This document shows, piece after piece, positions 26,740 to 36,196 of a stretch of DNA of 64,000 nt. The notes below the pieces were generated by a model. That model saw nothing but the letters and a program-made list of their open reading frames with translations. It had not been told where the DNA came from and searched no databases. Source of the DNA: Streptomyces pseudovenezuelae. Its GTDB lineage: Bacteria; Actinomycetota; Actinomycetes; Streptomycetales; Streptomycetaceae. Each line of letters begins with the position of its first letter. The stretch's first letter is position 1. Made by a program: the position numbers and the translations under genes. Where the stretch lies: assembly GCF_029892565.1 (NCBI RefSeq), contig NZ_JARXVH010000023.1:61855-125854 (forward strand). Reading direction: 5' to 3'.

Positions 26740-27714
26740 TCAGCCGAGGATGTCGCGCGCCGTGCGGATCATCGCGGCGATGGTGGGCGGCAGTCGCTCC
26801 TGGTCCGGGTCGTGGTGTTTGCCCTCGCGGTGCCGCCGCAGGTTGTGGCCCATGATCGCGGCCATCTTCATGCGGCCCAGGGCGCGGAACCAGTCCATCG
26901 CGGGCAACGCGGGGCCGCCACCGCCGTAGGCGTCGAGGAGTTCGGCCTCGGTGGGCAGGCCGGGTACGGCGCGGCCCAGCTGCGGGAAGTTGCGGTGGTC
27001 GGCGAAGAGCAGGAACCAGCCCAGGTCGATGCGTGGGTCGCCGACGCTCCAGATCTCCCAGTCGACGACCGCCACCGCGCGCTCGCCGACGCACAGCACG
27101 TTCCCGAGCCGGAAGTCGCCGTGCAGCAGCACCGGCGGCAGGCCGTCGGGCACGTCGTCAGCGAGGCGCTTGAGCAACTCCTCGCCTCCCGGCCGCAGTT
27201 CGGACGGTACGGCGTGCAGGGTACGGCTCCACCGGTTCAGCTCGCCGGCGGCGTCGAGTGGTTCGGGCGCGTCGAGGCCGGGTGTGCCGACGTCGGTCTC
27301 GTGCAGCCGCCGCAGCACGGAGGCGATCTGCAGCATGCGTGCCCGGGCCGTGGCGGCGGGCACCTCGGGTTCGTCCAGGACCGGCTCGACGGCCTCACCG
27401 GCGGCGAAGTCCATGGCGAACCAGGCCGGTTGGCTCTCGTCTACAGTGGCCACACCCGGCACCGGCACCGCGGTTCTGGCGAGCGCGCCCAGTACCCGTG
27501 CCTGTCGCAGGACGTCGTTGCGCCCGACGGGCCGCTGCCCGGGAGGCACCGCCTTGATGACGTACGCCGCCTCGCCCGCGCTCACCGAATACGTCAGCCC
27601 CGAGTGGCCGCCGGGCAGGGGCCTCAACTCGCCCACGGGCGCCCCCGGATGGCGGCGGGCGAGAGCGCCACGGACCCGGGCGGCCAGCTCCGACACCTGC
27701 GTGGCCGTGCTCAT
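26740..27714 (-). CDS. APH-fold phosphotransferase (second copy)
   Basis: 324 residues from an ATG overlapping the upstream dehydrogenase stop (ATGA). VLLHGDFRLGNVL and VVDWEIWSVGDPRIDLG carry the catalytic and metal Asp. It lies between two acyl-CoA dehydrogenases. Together with 14557 the locus has two ACAD-kinase pairs, pointing to a hydroxylated acyl-CoA substrate. Confidence 0.87.
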   Translation of the reverse strand: MSTATQVSELAARVRGALARRHPGAPVGELRPLPGGHSGLTYSVSAGEAAYVIKAVPPGQRPVGRNDVLRQARVLGALARTAVPVPGVATVDESQPAWFAMDFAAGEAVEPVLDEPEVPAATARARMLQIASVLRRLHETDVGTPGLDAPEPLDAAGELNRWSRTLHAVPSELRPGGEELLKRLADDVPDGLPPVLLHGDFRLGNVLCVGERAVAVVDWEIWSVGDPRIDLGWFLLFADHRNFPQLGRAVPGLPTEAELLDAYGGGGPALPAMDWFRALGRMKMAAIMGHNLRRHREGKHHDPDQERLPPTIAAMIRTARDILG

Positions 27715-28913
27715 CGGACGGGCTCCTTGGGCAGGCCGAGCACCCGCTCGGCGAGGATGTTGTGCTGGATCTCGTCGGTACCGCCCGCGATGCTGTAACC
27801 GGGCGCGCCGAGCAGGTGCTCCGTCCAGGCGTACGTGCCCCACTCCCCCGTGTCGGCGACGAGGCGCGGCCCGAGGAGCTCGGACACCAGGTCGCTGGTG
27901 CGGCGCATGGTCTCGGTGGCGTACAGCTTGCCGACCGAGGCCTCGGCTCCGGGTTCGCGTCCGGCGACGAGGGCGCCGGTCACCCGCAGTCCGATGAGCC
28001 GCTGCACGAGGGCGCGGAGGTAGAGGTCGGAGGCCTGCCGCTGTTCGCCGCCGGTGAGCGGGCGGGGCAGGTTCCTGGCCAGGTCCAGGGCACGGTCGGC
28101 GTTGTCGAGGCCCAGGTTTCCGGAGTCGAGCCGTTCGGCGGCCAGCACACTCAGCGTGACCCTCCAGCCCTCGCCGACCGGTCCCAGCCGGTCGGTGTCG
28201 GGCACGATCACGTCATCGAGGTAGACCTCGTTGAAGCTGGCCCCGCCGGTCATCTGCTGGATGGGCCGGACGGTCACGCCCGGCGCGTCCATGCGCACCA
28301 GGAAGACGGTGATGCCGGCGTGCTTGCGTACGTCCGGGTCGGTGCGGCACACCGCGACCCCCCAGGTCGCGACCCCGGCCCCGGAGGTCCACACCTTGTG
28401 GCCCCGCAGCACCCAGTGGTCACCTTCACGCACCGCCTTCGTCCGCACCGCGGCGAGGTCGGATCCCGCCTCGGTCTCGGAGAAGAGCTGGCAGGCCAGC
28501 TCGTCCGTGCGCAGCATGGGCCGCAGCCAGCGTCCCTTCTGCTCGTCGGTGCCCCAGATGCCGATCGCGGGAGCGACGAGTTGCTGGGTCACGGGGAAGA
28601 TCTCGGTGCGGTGCGGCACGTGGAAGGCCGCTTCTTCGGTGCGGTAGAGCTGCTCGGAGTACGCGGGCAGCTCGCGGCCTCCGTACGCCCTCTGCCAGTT
28701 GAGGGCGCCCCAGCCCTGGTCGTATCGGGTGCGTTCCCATTCCTGGGTGCGGGCGGTGTGCTCGCGTTCCTGCTGCTCGGTCCAGTTCTCGAACACGGCG
28801 ACGGAGTCGGAGCCGCTGCCCCACGCCCCGTCGGCGGTGCGCGGGCGGGCGACCGTGGCGAGCCACTGCCGGGCCTGCGCGCGGAACTCGTCGGGGTCCG
28901 GGATATCGCTCAT
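27711..28913 (-). CDS. Acyl-CoA dehydrogenase
   Basis: A 400-residue ACAD: LFSETEAGSDLAA, GHKVWTSGA, and a C-terminal EHLLGAPGYSIAGGTDEIQ block typical of full-length FadE proteins. Joined to the kinase gene by an ATGA overlap. Confidence 0.92.
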   Translation of the reverse strand: MSDIPDPDEFRAQARQWLATVARPRTADGAWGSGSDSVAVFENWTEQQEREHTARTQEWERTRYDQGWGALNWQRAYGGRELPAYSEQLYRTEEAAFHVPHRTEIFPVTQQLVAPAIGIWGTDEQKGRWLRPMLRTDELACQLFSETEAGSDLAAVRTKAVREGDHWVLRGHKVWTSGAGVATWGVAVCRTDPDVRKHAGITVFLVRMDAPGVTVRPIQQMTGGASFNEVYLDDVIVPDTDRLGPVGEGWRVTLSVLAAERLDSGNLGLDNADRALDLARNLPRPLTGGEQRQASDLYLRALVQRLIGLRVTGALVAGREPGAEASVGKLYATETMRRTSDLVSELLGPRLVADTGEWGTYAWTEHLLGAPGYSIAGGTDEIQHNILAERVLGLPKEPVR

Positions 28914-28941
28914 TTCCTTCCTCTCCTTCCTCCGTCGCGGA

Positions 28942-30087
28942 TCAGCGGGACAGCACCGTGCAGGCGCTCACGCCCGGGGCGCCGTACACATGGGTGAAGC
29001 CGACCCTCGGTTCGCCCTGGACCTGGCGTTCGCCGGCCCGGCCGCGCAGTTGCTGGACGACCTCGTAGACCTGGCGCAGTCCCGAGGCCCCGATGGGTTC
29101 GCCGTTGGCGATGCAGCCGCCGTCGGTGTTGACCGGTAGGCTGCCGCCGATCTCGGTGGCGCCCGAGGCGATCAGCCGCTCCTGTTCACCGTTCTCGCAG
29201 AACCCGCACTCGGCCATGTGCATGATCTCGGCGCCGCTCTCGGTGTCCTGGAGCTGGCACACGTCCACGTCCCCAGGACCGAGCCCTGCCTCCTCGAAGG
29301 CGGCGGCGGAGGCATCACGGCTGACGCTGGTGAGCTCGCCCCCGGGGATCCAGGGGCTGAACACCTCGAACGAGCCGAAGCGGCGGGTGCGCACAGCCGC
29401 CGAGCGCAGGGTGACCGACGGGCCGTCCAGGGTGCGGGCGACGTCGGGCGAGCAGAGGACGAGCGCGGCGGCGCCCGCTCCTGGCGAGCAGAACATGAAG
29501 CGGGTCAGGGGATCGCTGACCATGCCGGAGTCGAGGATCTCCTCGGCGGACACCGGCTTGCGCCGCCATGCCTCGGGGGTCAGCCCTCCGTTGCGGTAGG
29601 CCTTCTCGGCGACCAGGGCGAGGGTCTGCGGTGTGATTCCGTGGTCGTACATGTAGCGCTGGATCTTCATGCCGAAGAACTGGGTGGTCACCATCAGTCC
29701 GTCGCTGCCGTACTCGGCGCCCAGTCCCCAGTCCTCGGGGCGTGGGTCGAAGGCGCCACGCGGGTGTTTGTCGAAGCCGACGGCGAGGACGACGTCCGCC
29801 ATGCCGGAGCGGACCGCGTTCACGGCGGAGACCAGGGCGCTGCCGCCGGTCGCGCAGCCGTTCTTGACGTTGACGAACGGCAGCCCGGTGAGGCCGAGTT
29901 GGACCACCAGGGTGTCGGCGAGCCCGGCGCTGTCGCTGCCGCCGAACGCCGCTCCCACCCGTGACCACTCGATTCCGGCATCCGCGAGAGCGGTGGTCAC
30001 CGCGCCGACGGCCAGTTGGCGACCGCTTGCCTCCATGCGGCCGAACGGGGTGCGACCGGCACCGCAGATCAGGACGTCGGCGCTCAC
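28942..30087 (-). CDS. SCP-x/Ltp-type thiolase-like protein
   Basis: A 381-residue thiolase-fold protein of the lipid-transfer (SCP-x, Ltp) class: VKNGCATGGSAL near residue 80 and CIANGEPIGASGLRQVYE near residue 335. It starts at a GTG overlapping the DUF35 gene (GTGA). In steroid side-chain degradation, Ltp2-type aldolases act with a DUF35 partner to split a beta-hydroxyacyl-CoA; the same pairing here suggests a retro-aldol step or a specialised thiolysis (inference). Confidence 0.87.
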   Translation of the reverse strand: MSADVLICGAGRTPFGRMEASGRQLAVGAVTTALADAGIEWSRVGAAFGGSDSAGLADTLVVQLGLTGLPFVNVKNGCATGGSALVSAVNAVRSGMADVVLAVGFDKHPRGAFDPRPEDWGLGAEYGSDGLMVTTQFFGMKIQRYMYDHGITPQTLALVAEKAYRNGGLTPEAWRRKPVSAEEILDSGMVSDPLTRFMFCSPGAGAAALVLCSPDVARTLDGPSVTLRSAAVRTRRFGSFEVFSPWIPGGELTSVSRDASAAAFEEAGLGPGDVDVCQLQDTESGAEIMHMAECGFCENGEQERLIASGATEIGGSLPVNTDGGCIANGEPIGASGLRQVYEVVQQLRGRAGERQVQGEPRVGFTHVYGAPGVSACTVLSR

Positions 30088-30464
30088 GAGCTCCCCTTGT
30101 GGCCGGTGGTGGGGCGGGCCCGCGGAACCCCTTCACCCGCGGTCACCGTAAGGGGCATGCCGATGCGGACCTCCTCGACGTCGTCGACGTCGAGGACGGC
30201 TGCCACCCGTACGCCGTCCGGCAGTTCGACATAGCCGACCGCGAACGGTACGAAGCCGCTCGGTGGGGCCTGGTACGGCGGTGACTTGGGTGCGTAGCGC
30301 TGCACCGTCCAGGTCCACAGGGTGCCTGCGCCGGACAGGGCCGCCGGGTCGGCCGGCCCTCCGCAGCGCGGACACGCGTCGTCCGCGGGGTAGACCGACA
30401 CCGAGCAGCCGGAGCAGCGTGAGCCCTGGAGTGCGGTCGCCGGACTGCGCGGATCCGTGGTCAT
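30084..30464 (-). CDS. DUF35 OB-fold zinc-ribbon protein, partner of the thiolase-like enzyme
   Basis: 126 residues. The N-terminal rubredoxin-like zinc ribbon has CSGC and CPRC; an OB fold follows (WTWTVQRYAPKSPPY, PFAVGYVELPDG). This is the acyl-CoA-associated DUF35 family, whose members form complexes with Ltp-type enzymes. It overlaps that gene by 4 bases. Confidence 0.88.
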   Translation of the reverse strand: MTTDPRSPATALQGSRCSGCSVSVYPADDACPRCGGPADPAALSGAGTLWTWTVQRYAPKSPPYQAPPSGFVPFAVGYVELPDGVRVAAVLDVDDVEEVRIGMPLTVTAGEGVPRARPTTGHKGSS

Positions 30465-30469
30465 GCGGA

Positions 30470-31258
30470 TCAGCGCCCCTGCCACTTCGGCTCGCGCTTC
30501 TCCAGGAACGCCGAGACACCTTCGTTGGCGTCCTCGGAGTTGAGCGCCACGCCCACGGCGAGGTGCTCCATCACCATCAGCGACTGGGTGTCGGCGTCCA
30601 GGCTCCGGTCGATCGTCATCTTGGTGAGCCACATCGTGAACGGGCTCTTGTCGACGAGGTCCCCGATGAAGTCCTCGACCGTCTCGTCCAGCTTGTCGGC
30701 CGGGGCGGACTTGTTGATCAGGCCGAAGTCGACGGCCTCGACGCCCGACAGGAGCTTGCCGGTGAGCATCAACTCCTTGGTCTTGCGGATGCCGATCATG
30801 CGCGGCACCCGGTAGATCGGACCGGCCCCGCCGAACAGTGCGCGGCGGATGTGGAAGTCGCCGATCTTGGCGTCGTCCACGGCGATCGCGAAGTCGCAGG
30901 AGATCATGATCTCGAAGCCGCCCGCGGTGACGTAGCCCTCCAGAACCGCGACGGAGGGGGTCTTCATCGAGTAGAGGCGGTCGCACACCTTCGCGGACTT
31001 CACCGCGACCTCGATGGCGGTCGACTTGCCGACGAAGTCCGCCTTCAGGCTGTCGAGGTCGAACCCCGAGCAGAACGTGCCCCCACGACCGCGGAACACC
31101 AGGACCCGCAGCTCGGGGTCCTCGTCGATCTCGGTGATGATCTCGTCGAGCCGGTCCAGGATCGGCACCGTGACGCAGTTCTTCTTCCACGGTCGGTTCA
31201 GCCAGACGCGGGCGACATGACCGTCACGCTCGAACTGGATTTCGTCTTCCACTGCCAT
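30470..31258 (-). CDS. Enoyl-CoA hydratase/isomerase family protein
   Basis: A 262-residue crotonase: GRGGTFCSGFDLDSL (first oxyanion segment) and LEGYVTAGGFEIMISCDFA (second). The first gene of the long minus operon, 13 bases from operator box 4. The start follows GGATCAG-type purines. The sequence PWKKNCVTVPIL replaces the usual P-x-x-x-N-A-(L/M) segment, so substrate specificity may differ from normal fatty-acid hydratases. Confidence 0.9.
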   Translation of the reverse strand: MAVEDEIQFERDGHVARVWLNRPWKKNCVTVPILDRLDEIITEIDEDPELRVLVFRGRGGTFCSGFDLDSLKADFVGKSTAIEVAVKSAKVCDRLYSMKTPSVAVLEGYVTAGGFEIMISCDFAIAVDDAKIGDFHIRRALFGGAGPIYRVPRMIGIRKTKELMLTGKLLSGVEAVDFGLINKSAPADKLDETVEDFIGDLVDKSPFTMWLTKMTIDRSLDADTQSLMVMEHLAVGVALNSEDANEGVSAFLEKREPKWQGR

Positions 31259-31270
31259 TTCTGATCCTCC

Positions 31271-31287
31271 AAACTGAACTGAATTCA
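31271..31287. promoter_or_regulatory. CTGAAYTCAG-type operator box 4
   Basis: AAACTGAACTGAATTCA, 13 bases upstream of the hydratase that heads the ten-gene minus-strand operon. Confidence 0.7.
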
Positions 31288-31310
31288 CTACGAGTCTGCG
31301 GAAGTGGTGA

Positions 31311-32429
31311 TCAACTGTCAACCCCCTGGTCGAGATTGCCCCACAGGACGTCCGCCGATCCGCCCCGCTCAGCCCAGCTCCCGCTGCCGTCCGGAATGTC
31401 CACGAGGACCTTGAGCCGTCGCCCGTCCCGGACGTCGTGCAGCCCGGCGAGGGTGTCGCGGAGGGCGATGTGATCGAGCCAGCCGTCGGTCGGGTAGTGA
31501 CCGCTCGCCATGTGCTCGATGACCCTCTCGAAGACCCCGTCCGGGTAGGCCTCACAGCCGAGCAGGGCGAGTTCGGCCAGGCGCACGACGGACGCGTCGA
31601 TGGCCACCGGGCCGGAGTACAGGGCCACCATCACCACCGGCGCCTGGGCGGCCAACGAGCGGATCGCGGCGTTCAGCGCATCGGTCCGGCCCGAGCATTC
31701 GACGGCGGCGTCCACGCCACGGGCCCGGGTGAAGGCCATCACCTCCTCGGCCACGTCGACCACGCCGGGGTCGAGCACCCGGGCCCCGTGCCGTTCGGCC
31801 GCCGCACGGCGCGACGGCGAGGGCTCCACCATCAGCACGTCCTCGACACCGTGCGCCTTGAACGCGAACAGCGCGCCCATTCCGACCGCGCCCGCGCCCG
31901 TCACCAGCGCGCTGCCACCGCGGGGCACACGGGCCCGCTCCACCGCGTTCAGGGCCACCGCCATCGGCTCCACCAGGGCGCCCTGCTCCAGCGGGACACC
32001 CTCGGGCAGCTGATGCACCGAGTCGGCCGGCACGACCACGTACTGGGCGAGGCCGCCGCCCGGGGCGGTCACCCCGATCGCCGCCAGGGCCGTGCACAGG
32101 TGGGACAGTCCCGACGTGCAGCGTGGACACACTCCGCAGGTGCGGATCGGCCGTACGCAGACCCGGGCGCCGGGCGCGACCCGGCCGACCCCTTCCCCGC
32201 AGGTCACCACGGTCCCGGCGAACTCGTGCCCCAGGGTCTGCGGGAGGGTGGCGCCGGTGAGCGGGTTGGGCACGTGCGTGGCCCGCGGCATCTCGAAGTA
32301 CTCGTGCACATCGGTGCCGCAGATCCCCGCGTACGCCACGCGGATCTTCACCTCGCCCGGTCCCGGCTCGGGCTCGGGCATCTCCTCGATCCGCAGATCC
32401 TTGGCTCCGTACAGCCTGGCGGCCAGCAT
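31311..32429 (-). CDS. Zinc-dependent alcohol dehydrogenase (butanediol-dehydrogenase-like)
   Basis: A 372-residue MDR enzyme: catalytic zinc Cys in GICGTDVHEYF, GHEFAG, the four structural-zinc Cys around CGVCPRCTSGLSHLC, and the NAD site GAGAVGMG. It oxidises a secondary alcohol or polyol. Controlled by box 5 upstream. Confidence 0.9.
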   Translation of the reverse strand: MLAARLYGAKDLRIEEMPEPEPGPGEVKIRVAYAGICGTDVHEYFEMPRATHVPNPLTGATLPQTLGHEFAGTVVTCGEGVGRVAPGARVCVRPIRTCGVCPRCTSGLSHLCTALAAIGVTAPGGGLAQYVVVPADSVHQLPEGVPLEQGALVEPMAVALNAVERARVPRGGSALVTGAGAVGMGALFAFKAHGVEDVLMVEPSPSRRAAAERHGARVLDPGVVDVAEEVMAFTRARGVDAAVECSGRTDALNAAIRSLAAQAPVVMVALYSGPVAIDASVVRLAELALLGCEAYPDGVFERVIEHMASGHYPTDGWLDHIALRDTLAGLHDVRDGRRLKVLVDIPDGSGSWAERGGSADVLWGNLDQGVDS

Positions 32430-32477
32430 GCTTCCTCCTCGGTGTCGGTCCCGTACGACACCCTTGAGGTTGCCACC

Positions 32478-32495
32478 GAACTGAACTTACTTCAA
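32478..32495. promoter_or_regulatory. CTGAAYTCAG-type operator box 5
   Basis: GAACTGAACTTACTTCAA, 48 bases before the alcohol dehydrogenase start. It joins the CTGAACT half to the TTACTTCA half seen in box 9. Confidence 0.6.
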
Positions 32496-32635
32496 TAGAG
32501 CGGTTGAGGCCCTCACCTACTTCGGTTCAGCACGGAAGGGCTCAATCCGGCCCGCATCCGCTTCCCGCACGGCGGCATGGAGCTGGGCTGCGCCCACCCG
32601 ATGGGGCCGAGGGCCATGACGCTCTCCGTGCCCGC

Positions 32636-33769
32636 TCAGGCCGCGGGTCGAGTGGTGAGGCCGACGAGTTCGGCGAGCCGGGTGCGGTGTTGGTCCGCGG
32701 TGCCGAACAGCACCTCGCCGCTGCGTGCCCTGCGCACGTACAGGTGTGCCGGGTGCTCCCAGGTGAAGCCGATCCCGCCGTGCAGCTGGACGTATTCGGC
32801 CGTGGCCAGGCGGTAGGTCTCGGAGCAGACCGCGGCGGCGGCGCTCGCGGCCACCGGCAGTTGCGGCGACGCGAGGGCCACGCAGGCGGTCGCGTACGCG
32901 GATGCCGAGCGTGCTGCCTCGAGAGCGACCAGCACGTCGGCCAGCCGGTGCTTGACCGCCTGGAAGGAGCCGATGGGGCGCCCGAACTGCCGGCGCTGGG
33001 CGACGAATTCGACGGTGGCGTCCAGCGCATGCCCGCTGCCGCCGACCTGCTCGGCGGCGAGCGCGGCCCGCCCGGCGTCGAGTGCCGCCGTCACCTCACC
33101 CGACTCGCCCACGGGTGTGGCCGGTGCGCCACGGAACTCCACCAGCGCCTGGCGGCGCGTCTCGTCCAGGACACGGCGCGGTGTCCGCGGGCAGGTGTCC
33201 TCGGCCGGCTCGCAGGCGAACAGCCGGGCGCCCTCGGTGGTTCGGGCCCGGACCACGATCAGATCCGCGCCGGCTCCGTCCAGTACGAAGTCGACCGCCC
33301 CGCGCAGCACCCACCCCGGCCCGCTCCGCTCGGCGCCGACGCCGGGCTCGGCCTCGTCGAACCCGGCCACCGTCGCGGTGAGCGTGCCGTCCGCGATCCG
33401 CGGCAGATAGCGCTCGCACGCCTGCTGGTCCCCGCTGTTCAGCAGGGCGTGCGCGGCGAGGACCACCGTGGGGAGCAGTGGCGCGCAGTACAGCGCACGC
33501 CCTGATTCCTCCAGCGCCACGGCCAGTTCGGCGAAGGTGAAGCCGGACCCGCCGAACTCCTCGGGAATCGCCAGACCATGGACCCCGATCTCGCCCGCGA
33601 GCCGCGTCCACAGCGTCTCGTCGTGTCCGCGCGGGGTGGCCAGGTGCTTGCGGACGTCCTCGGGACCGCTCTCCTCGGTGAAGAAGTCCCGCAGGACCGT
33701 GCGCAGTTCCCGCTGTTCCTCGGTCTCGGACAGCAGCTGGGGGTCGATGTCGGGGTGACGGGGGTGCAT
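32636..33769 (-). CDS. Acyl-CoA dehydrogenase, short FadE-type
   Basis: 377 residues; start chosen at 33769 because GGAGACC precedes it. EEFGGSGFTFAELAVALEE, FGRPIGSFQAVKHRLADVLV and LHGGIGFTWEHPAHLYVRRA are ACAD landmarks. The usual active-site TEP motif is replaced by VAGFDEAEPG. This is typical of the partner subunits in heteromeric FadE complexes, so it may need one of the other dehydrogenases. Confidence 0.87.
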   Translation of the reverse strand: MHPRHPDIDPQLLSETEEQRELRTVLRDFFTEESGPEDVRKHLATPRGHDETLWTRLAGEIGVHGLAIPEEFGGSGFTFAELAVALEESGRALYCAPLLPTVVLAAHALLNSGDQQACERYLPRIADGTLTATVAGFDEAEPGVGAERSGPGWVLRGAVDFVLDGAGADLIVVRARTTEGARLFACEPAEDTCPRTPRRVLDETRRQALVEFRGAPATPVGESGEVTAALDAGRAALAAEQVGGSGHALDATVEFVAQRRQFGRPIGSFQAVKHRLADVLVALEAARSASAYATACVALASPQLPVAASAAAAVCSETYRLATAEYVQLHGGIGFTWEHPAHLYVRRARSGEVLFGTADQHRTRLAELVGLTTRPAA

Positions 33770-33828
33770 GGGGTCTCCATCGCGTTGGGGTGGCGGAGAG
33801 CGAGTGGGCAACTGGACGGGGGCCGAGG

Positions 33829-35397
33829 TCAGCTGGAGGAGCCGCGCGTCCCGGGTCCCGTTCCGTACGGAACGTTCCTGGTGACCGACTCCGGAAGCTC
33901 TTGGCTCGGGTCGATCGAGATCGTCTTCGTCTGCAGGTACTCCTCCACGGCGTAGGGACCGTGCTCGCGACCGATCCCCGACTTCTTGAACCCGCCGAAC
34001 GGCGAGCCCAGGTCGGCTGCGAACGTGTTGACCGAGAACGTGCCGGTGCGCACGCGTCGGGCGACCTCGAAGCCGTGTGCCGCGTCCGCCGTGAACACGG
34101 AGCCCGCCAGCCCCAGGTCACTGTCGTTGGCGATACGGACGGCGTCGTCCTCACCGCGGTGGGGGATGAGCGAGGCGACGGGTCCGAAGATCTCCTCCCT
34201 GGAGACCCTCATCTCGTTGTGGGCGTCGGTGACGAGTGTCGGCTCGTAGTACCAGCCACGCTCCAGGTGCGACGGGCGGCGGCCACCGTAGGCGATCGTC
34301 GCGCCCTCCTTGCGTGCCACATCCACGTAGTACTCGACGCGTTCCCGCTGGCGCGAGGTGACCAGCGGTCCGACCACGGTGTCGGCTTCCATGGGGTCGC
34401 CGACCTTGAGCGACGCGAAGCCGTCGGCCAGGGCCTCCGCATAGGCGCGGTACTGGGACTCGGGGACCAGGAGTCGCGACAGGGCCACACAGCTCTGGCC
34501 TGCGTTGGTGCCGGCGGTGGCCCCGACGAGGGTGGGCAGCACGTCCTCCAGCTTCGCGTCCTCGAGCACGATGGCCGCGGACTTGCCTCCGAGCTCCAGC
34601 ACGCACGGTCGGACGAGTTCTCCGCAGGCCGCCGCGATCTTGGCGCCGACCTCGGCCGAGCCGGTGAAGCTGACCATGTCCACACCGGGGTGGCGTACCA
34701 GGTACTCGGACTCCGCGGCTCGCGCCGCGACGATGTTCAAGACACCGGGCGGCAGGCCGATCTCCTCACAGATCTCACCGATGACGAAGGTCGCCAGCGG
34801 GTTGGGTTCGGTGACCTTGACGATGACGGTGCAGCCCGCGACCATCGCCGGCCCGGCCTTCTGGCCGATCGCCGGAAGCGCCAAGTTGTACGCCGGGAAG
34901 CCGGCGACCACGCCGACGGGTTCCTTGACGACCAGGCTGGCACCCGCCATGGGGATGATGCTGCCTCCTGCCGACCTGCCCGCGAGCGGGGAGAGGTCGC
35001 TGATGCGCACCTCGGCGGTCTGCAGGCTTCGGCCGATCTCGGCGCAGTAGTTGAAGCTCATGACGGGCGAGACCGTCTGGTAGACCTGCGACAGGAACAA
35101 CGTGCAGCCGAGTTCTTCGGTGATCAGCTCGGCGAGTTCGGCCTGCCGCCGCTCGATGCCGTCGGCCAGACGCGAGAGACAGCCGGCTCGCTCTGCGGGG
35201 GTGAGCCGGGGCCACTCCCCTTCGTCGAACGCGCGCCGGGCCGCGGCGACCGCGGCGTCGATGTCCTCCTTCGAGGCGGCCGGGACGCTCCCGATGCGCA
35301 GCTCCGACCTCGGCGAGATCACGTCGAAGTGGTCCGTGCCTGAGGCTGCTCTCCACGCCCCGTCGATGAAGAAGGCTTTGTGATCGATCGTTGTCAT
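33829..35397 (-). CDS. Aldehyde dehydrogenase
   Basis: 522 residues from the ATG at 35397 (AGGAGTCGAAG before it). Catalytic Glu in LELGGKSA, catalytic Cys in NAGQSCVALSR, NAD motif FTGSAEVG, and C-terminal GGFKKSGIGREHG. The frame stays open upstream into the broken permease gene, with no stop between them, but the ribosome site marks a separate start. It oxidises an aldehyde to the acid that the ligase at 17624 could activate. Confidence 0.92.
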   Translation of the reverse strand: MTTIDHKAFFIDGAWRAASGTDHFDVISPRSELRIGSVPAASKEDIDAAVAAARRAFDEGEWPRLTPAERAGCLSRLADGIERRQAELAELITEELGCTLFLSQVYQTVSPVMSFNYCAEIGRSLQTAEVRISDLSPLAGRSAGGSIIPMAGASLVVKEPVGVVAGFPAYNLALPAIGQKAGPAMVAGCTVIVKVTEPNPLATFVIGEICEEIGLPPGVLNIVAARAAESEYLVRHPGVDMVSFTGSAEVGAKIAAACGELVRPCVLELGGKSAAIVLEDAKLEDVLPTLVGATAGTNAGQSCVALSRLLVPESQYRAYAEALADGFASLKVGDPMEADTVVGPLVTSRQRERVEYYVDVARKEGATIAYGGRRPSHLERGWYYEPTLVTDAHNEMRVSREEIFGPVASLIPHRGEDDAVRIANDSDLGLAGSVFTADAAHGFEVARRVRTGTFSVNTFAADLGSPFGGFKKSGIGREHGPYAVEEYLQTKTISIDPSQELPESVTRNVPYGTGPGTRGSSS

Positions 35398-35411
35398 CTT
35401 CGACTCCTGTT

Positions 35412-36120
35412 CGACTCCTGCGAGGGTGGTGATGCCGTCGAACGACATGGTCAGGTGCGGTGGGTCGGTGGGGCGGCCGACGAATCCGACGACCAGGGCG
35501 AGCAGCACACCCGCCAGTGCGGCGAACACGGCACCGACCGCGAAGGCCGGCGCCGACTGGGGCTCGGGTGCGATCCCGATCGAACGGCCGGCCATCGGAT
35601 GGGACGTGGCGGCCACCAGCCGCATCCGCAGGGCGCTGCGTCCGAAGGGATACGCCACCAGAGCCATCGCGACGGCGGCCACCGCGATGGTCAACAGGCT
35701 CTATGCCGGTACGGCGGTGCTCCCGGGGGAGACGGAGCCCTCCACCAGGCTCGGGAAGAGCCGTGGCCGGTCGTCCCGGATCGTGCTGATGGCGCTCTCC
35801 GCGATGGGCGAGACGCCCATGGTCATGACGAGCGCCGTGAGGAGTTCCCCCCGTACGAGCGGTCTGATCACCGCTTCCCGGGCCACCAGGCCGACCGCGG
35901 CGGTCGTGACGATCGCGGCCACGGCGGCCAACAGCAGTGGCAGACCGCGCTCGTTCAGCGCCGGCACCGCGTACAACCCGACGGTCGCCAGGCCGGCGAG
36001 GGCGAAGTCGACCACGTCGGCCGCCCGATAAATGATCACCAGCCCGAGGCCCATCAGGCCGTGCACCGCACCACTAGCGAGACCGCTCACCAGGATGAGC
36101 AGGAACTGATCCACGTCGAC
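35412..36120 (-). pseudogene. LivH-type ABC permease broken by an amber stop and 3' truncation
   Basis: The minus strand reads as one continuous LivH-like permease from about 36114 (FLLILVSGLASGAVHGLMGLG) to about 35415 (GVLLALVVGFVG...). It is interrupted at 35703-35701 by a single in-frame TAG, with the same frame resuming directly (SLLTIAVAAVAMALVAYPFG). The last transmembrane part of the family (about 60 residues) is missing; the aldehyde dehydrogenase begins instead. A recent loss, since the rest is well kept. Confidence 0.8.
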
Positions 36121-36180
36121 CGTCTCCTCGCGCCCGGACCCGCGCGCCCGGCACACTCACCGTTACCCGCGCGCATTACA

Positions 36181-36196
36181 AACTGAACTCAATTCA
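36181..36196. promoter_or_regulatory. CTGAAYTCAG-type operator box 6
   Basis: AACTGAACTCAATTCA, about 65 bases upstream of the permease pseudogene and so of the aldehyde dehydrogenase-ACAD unit. Confidence 0.65.
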
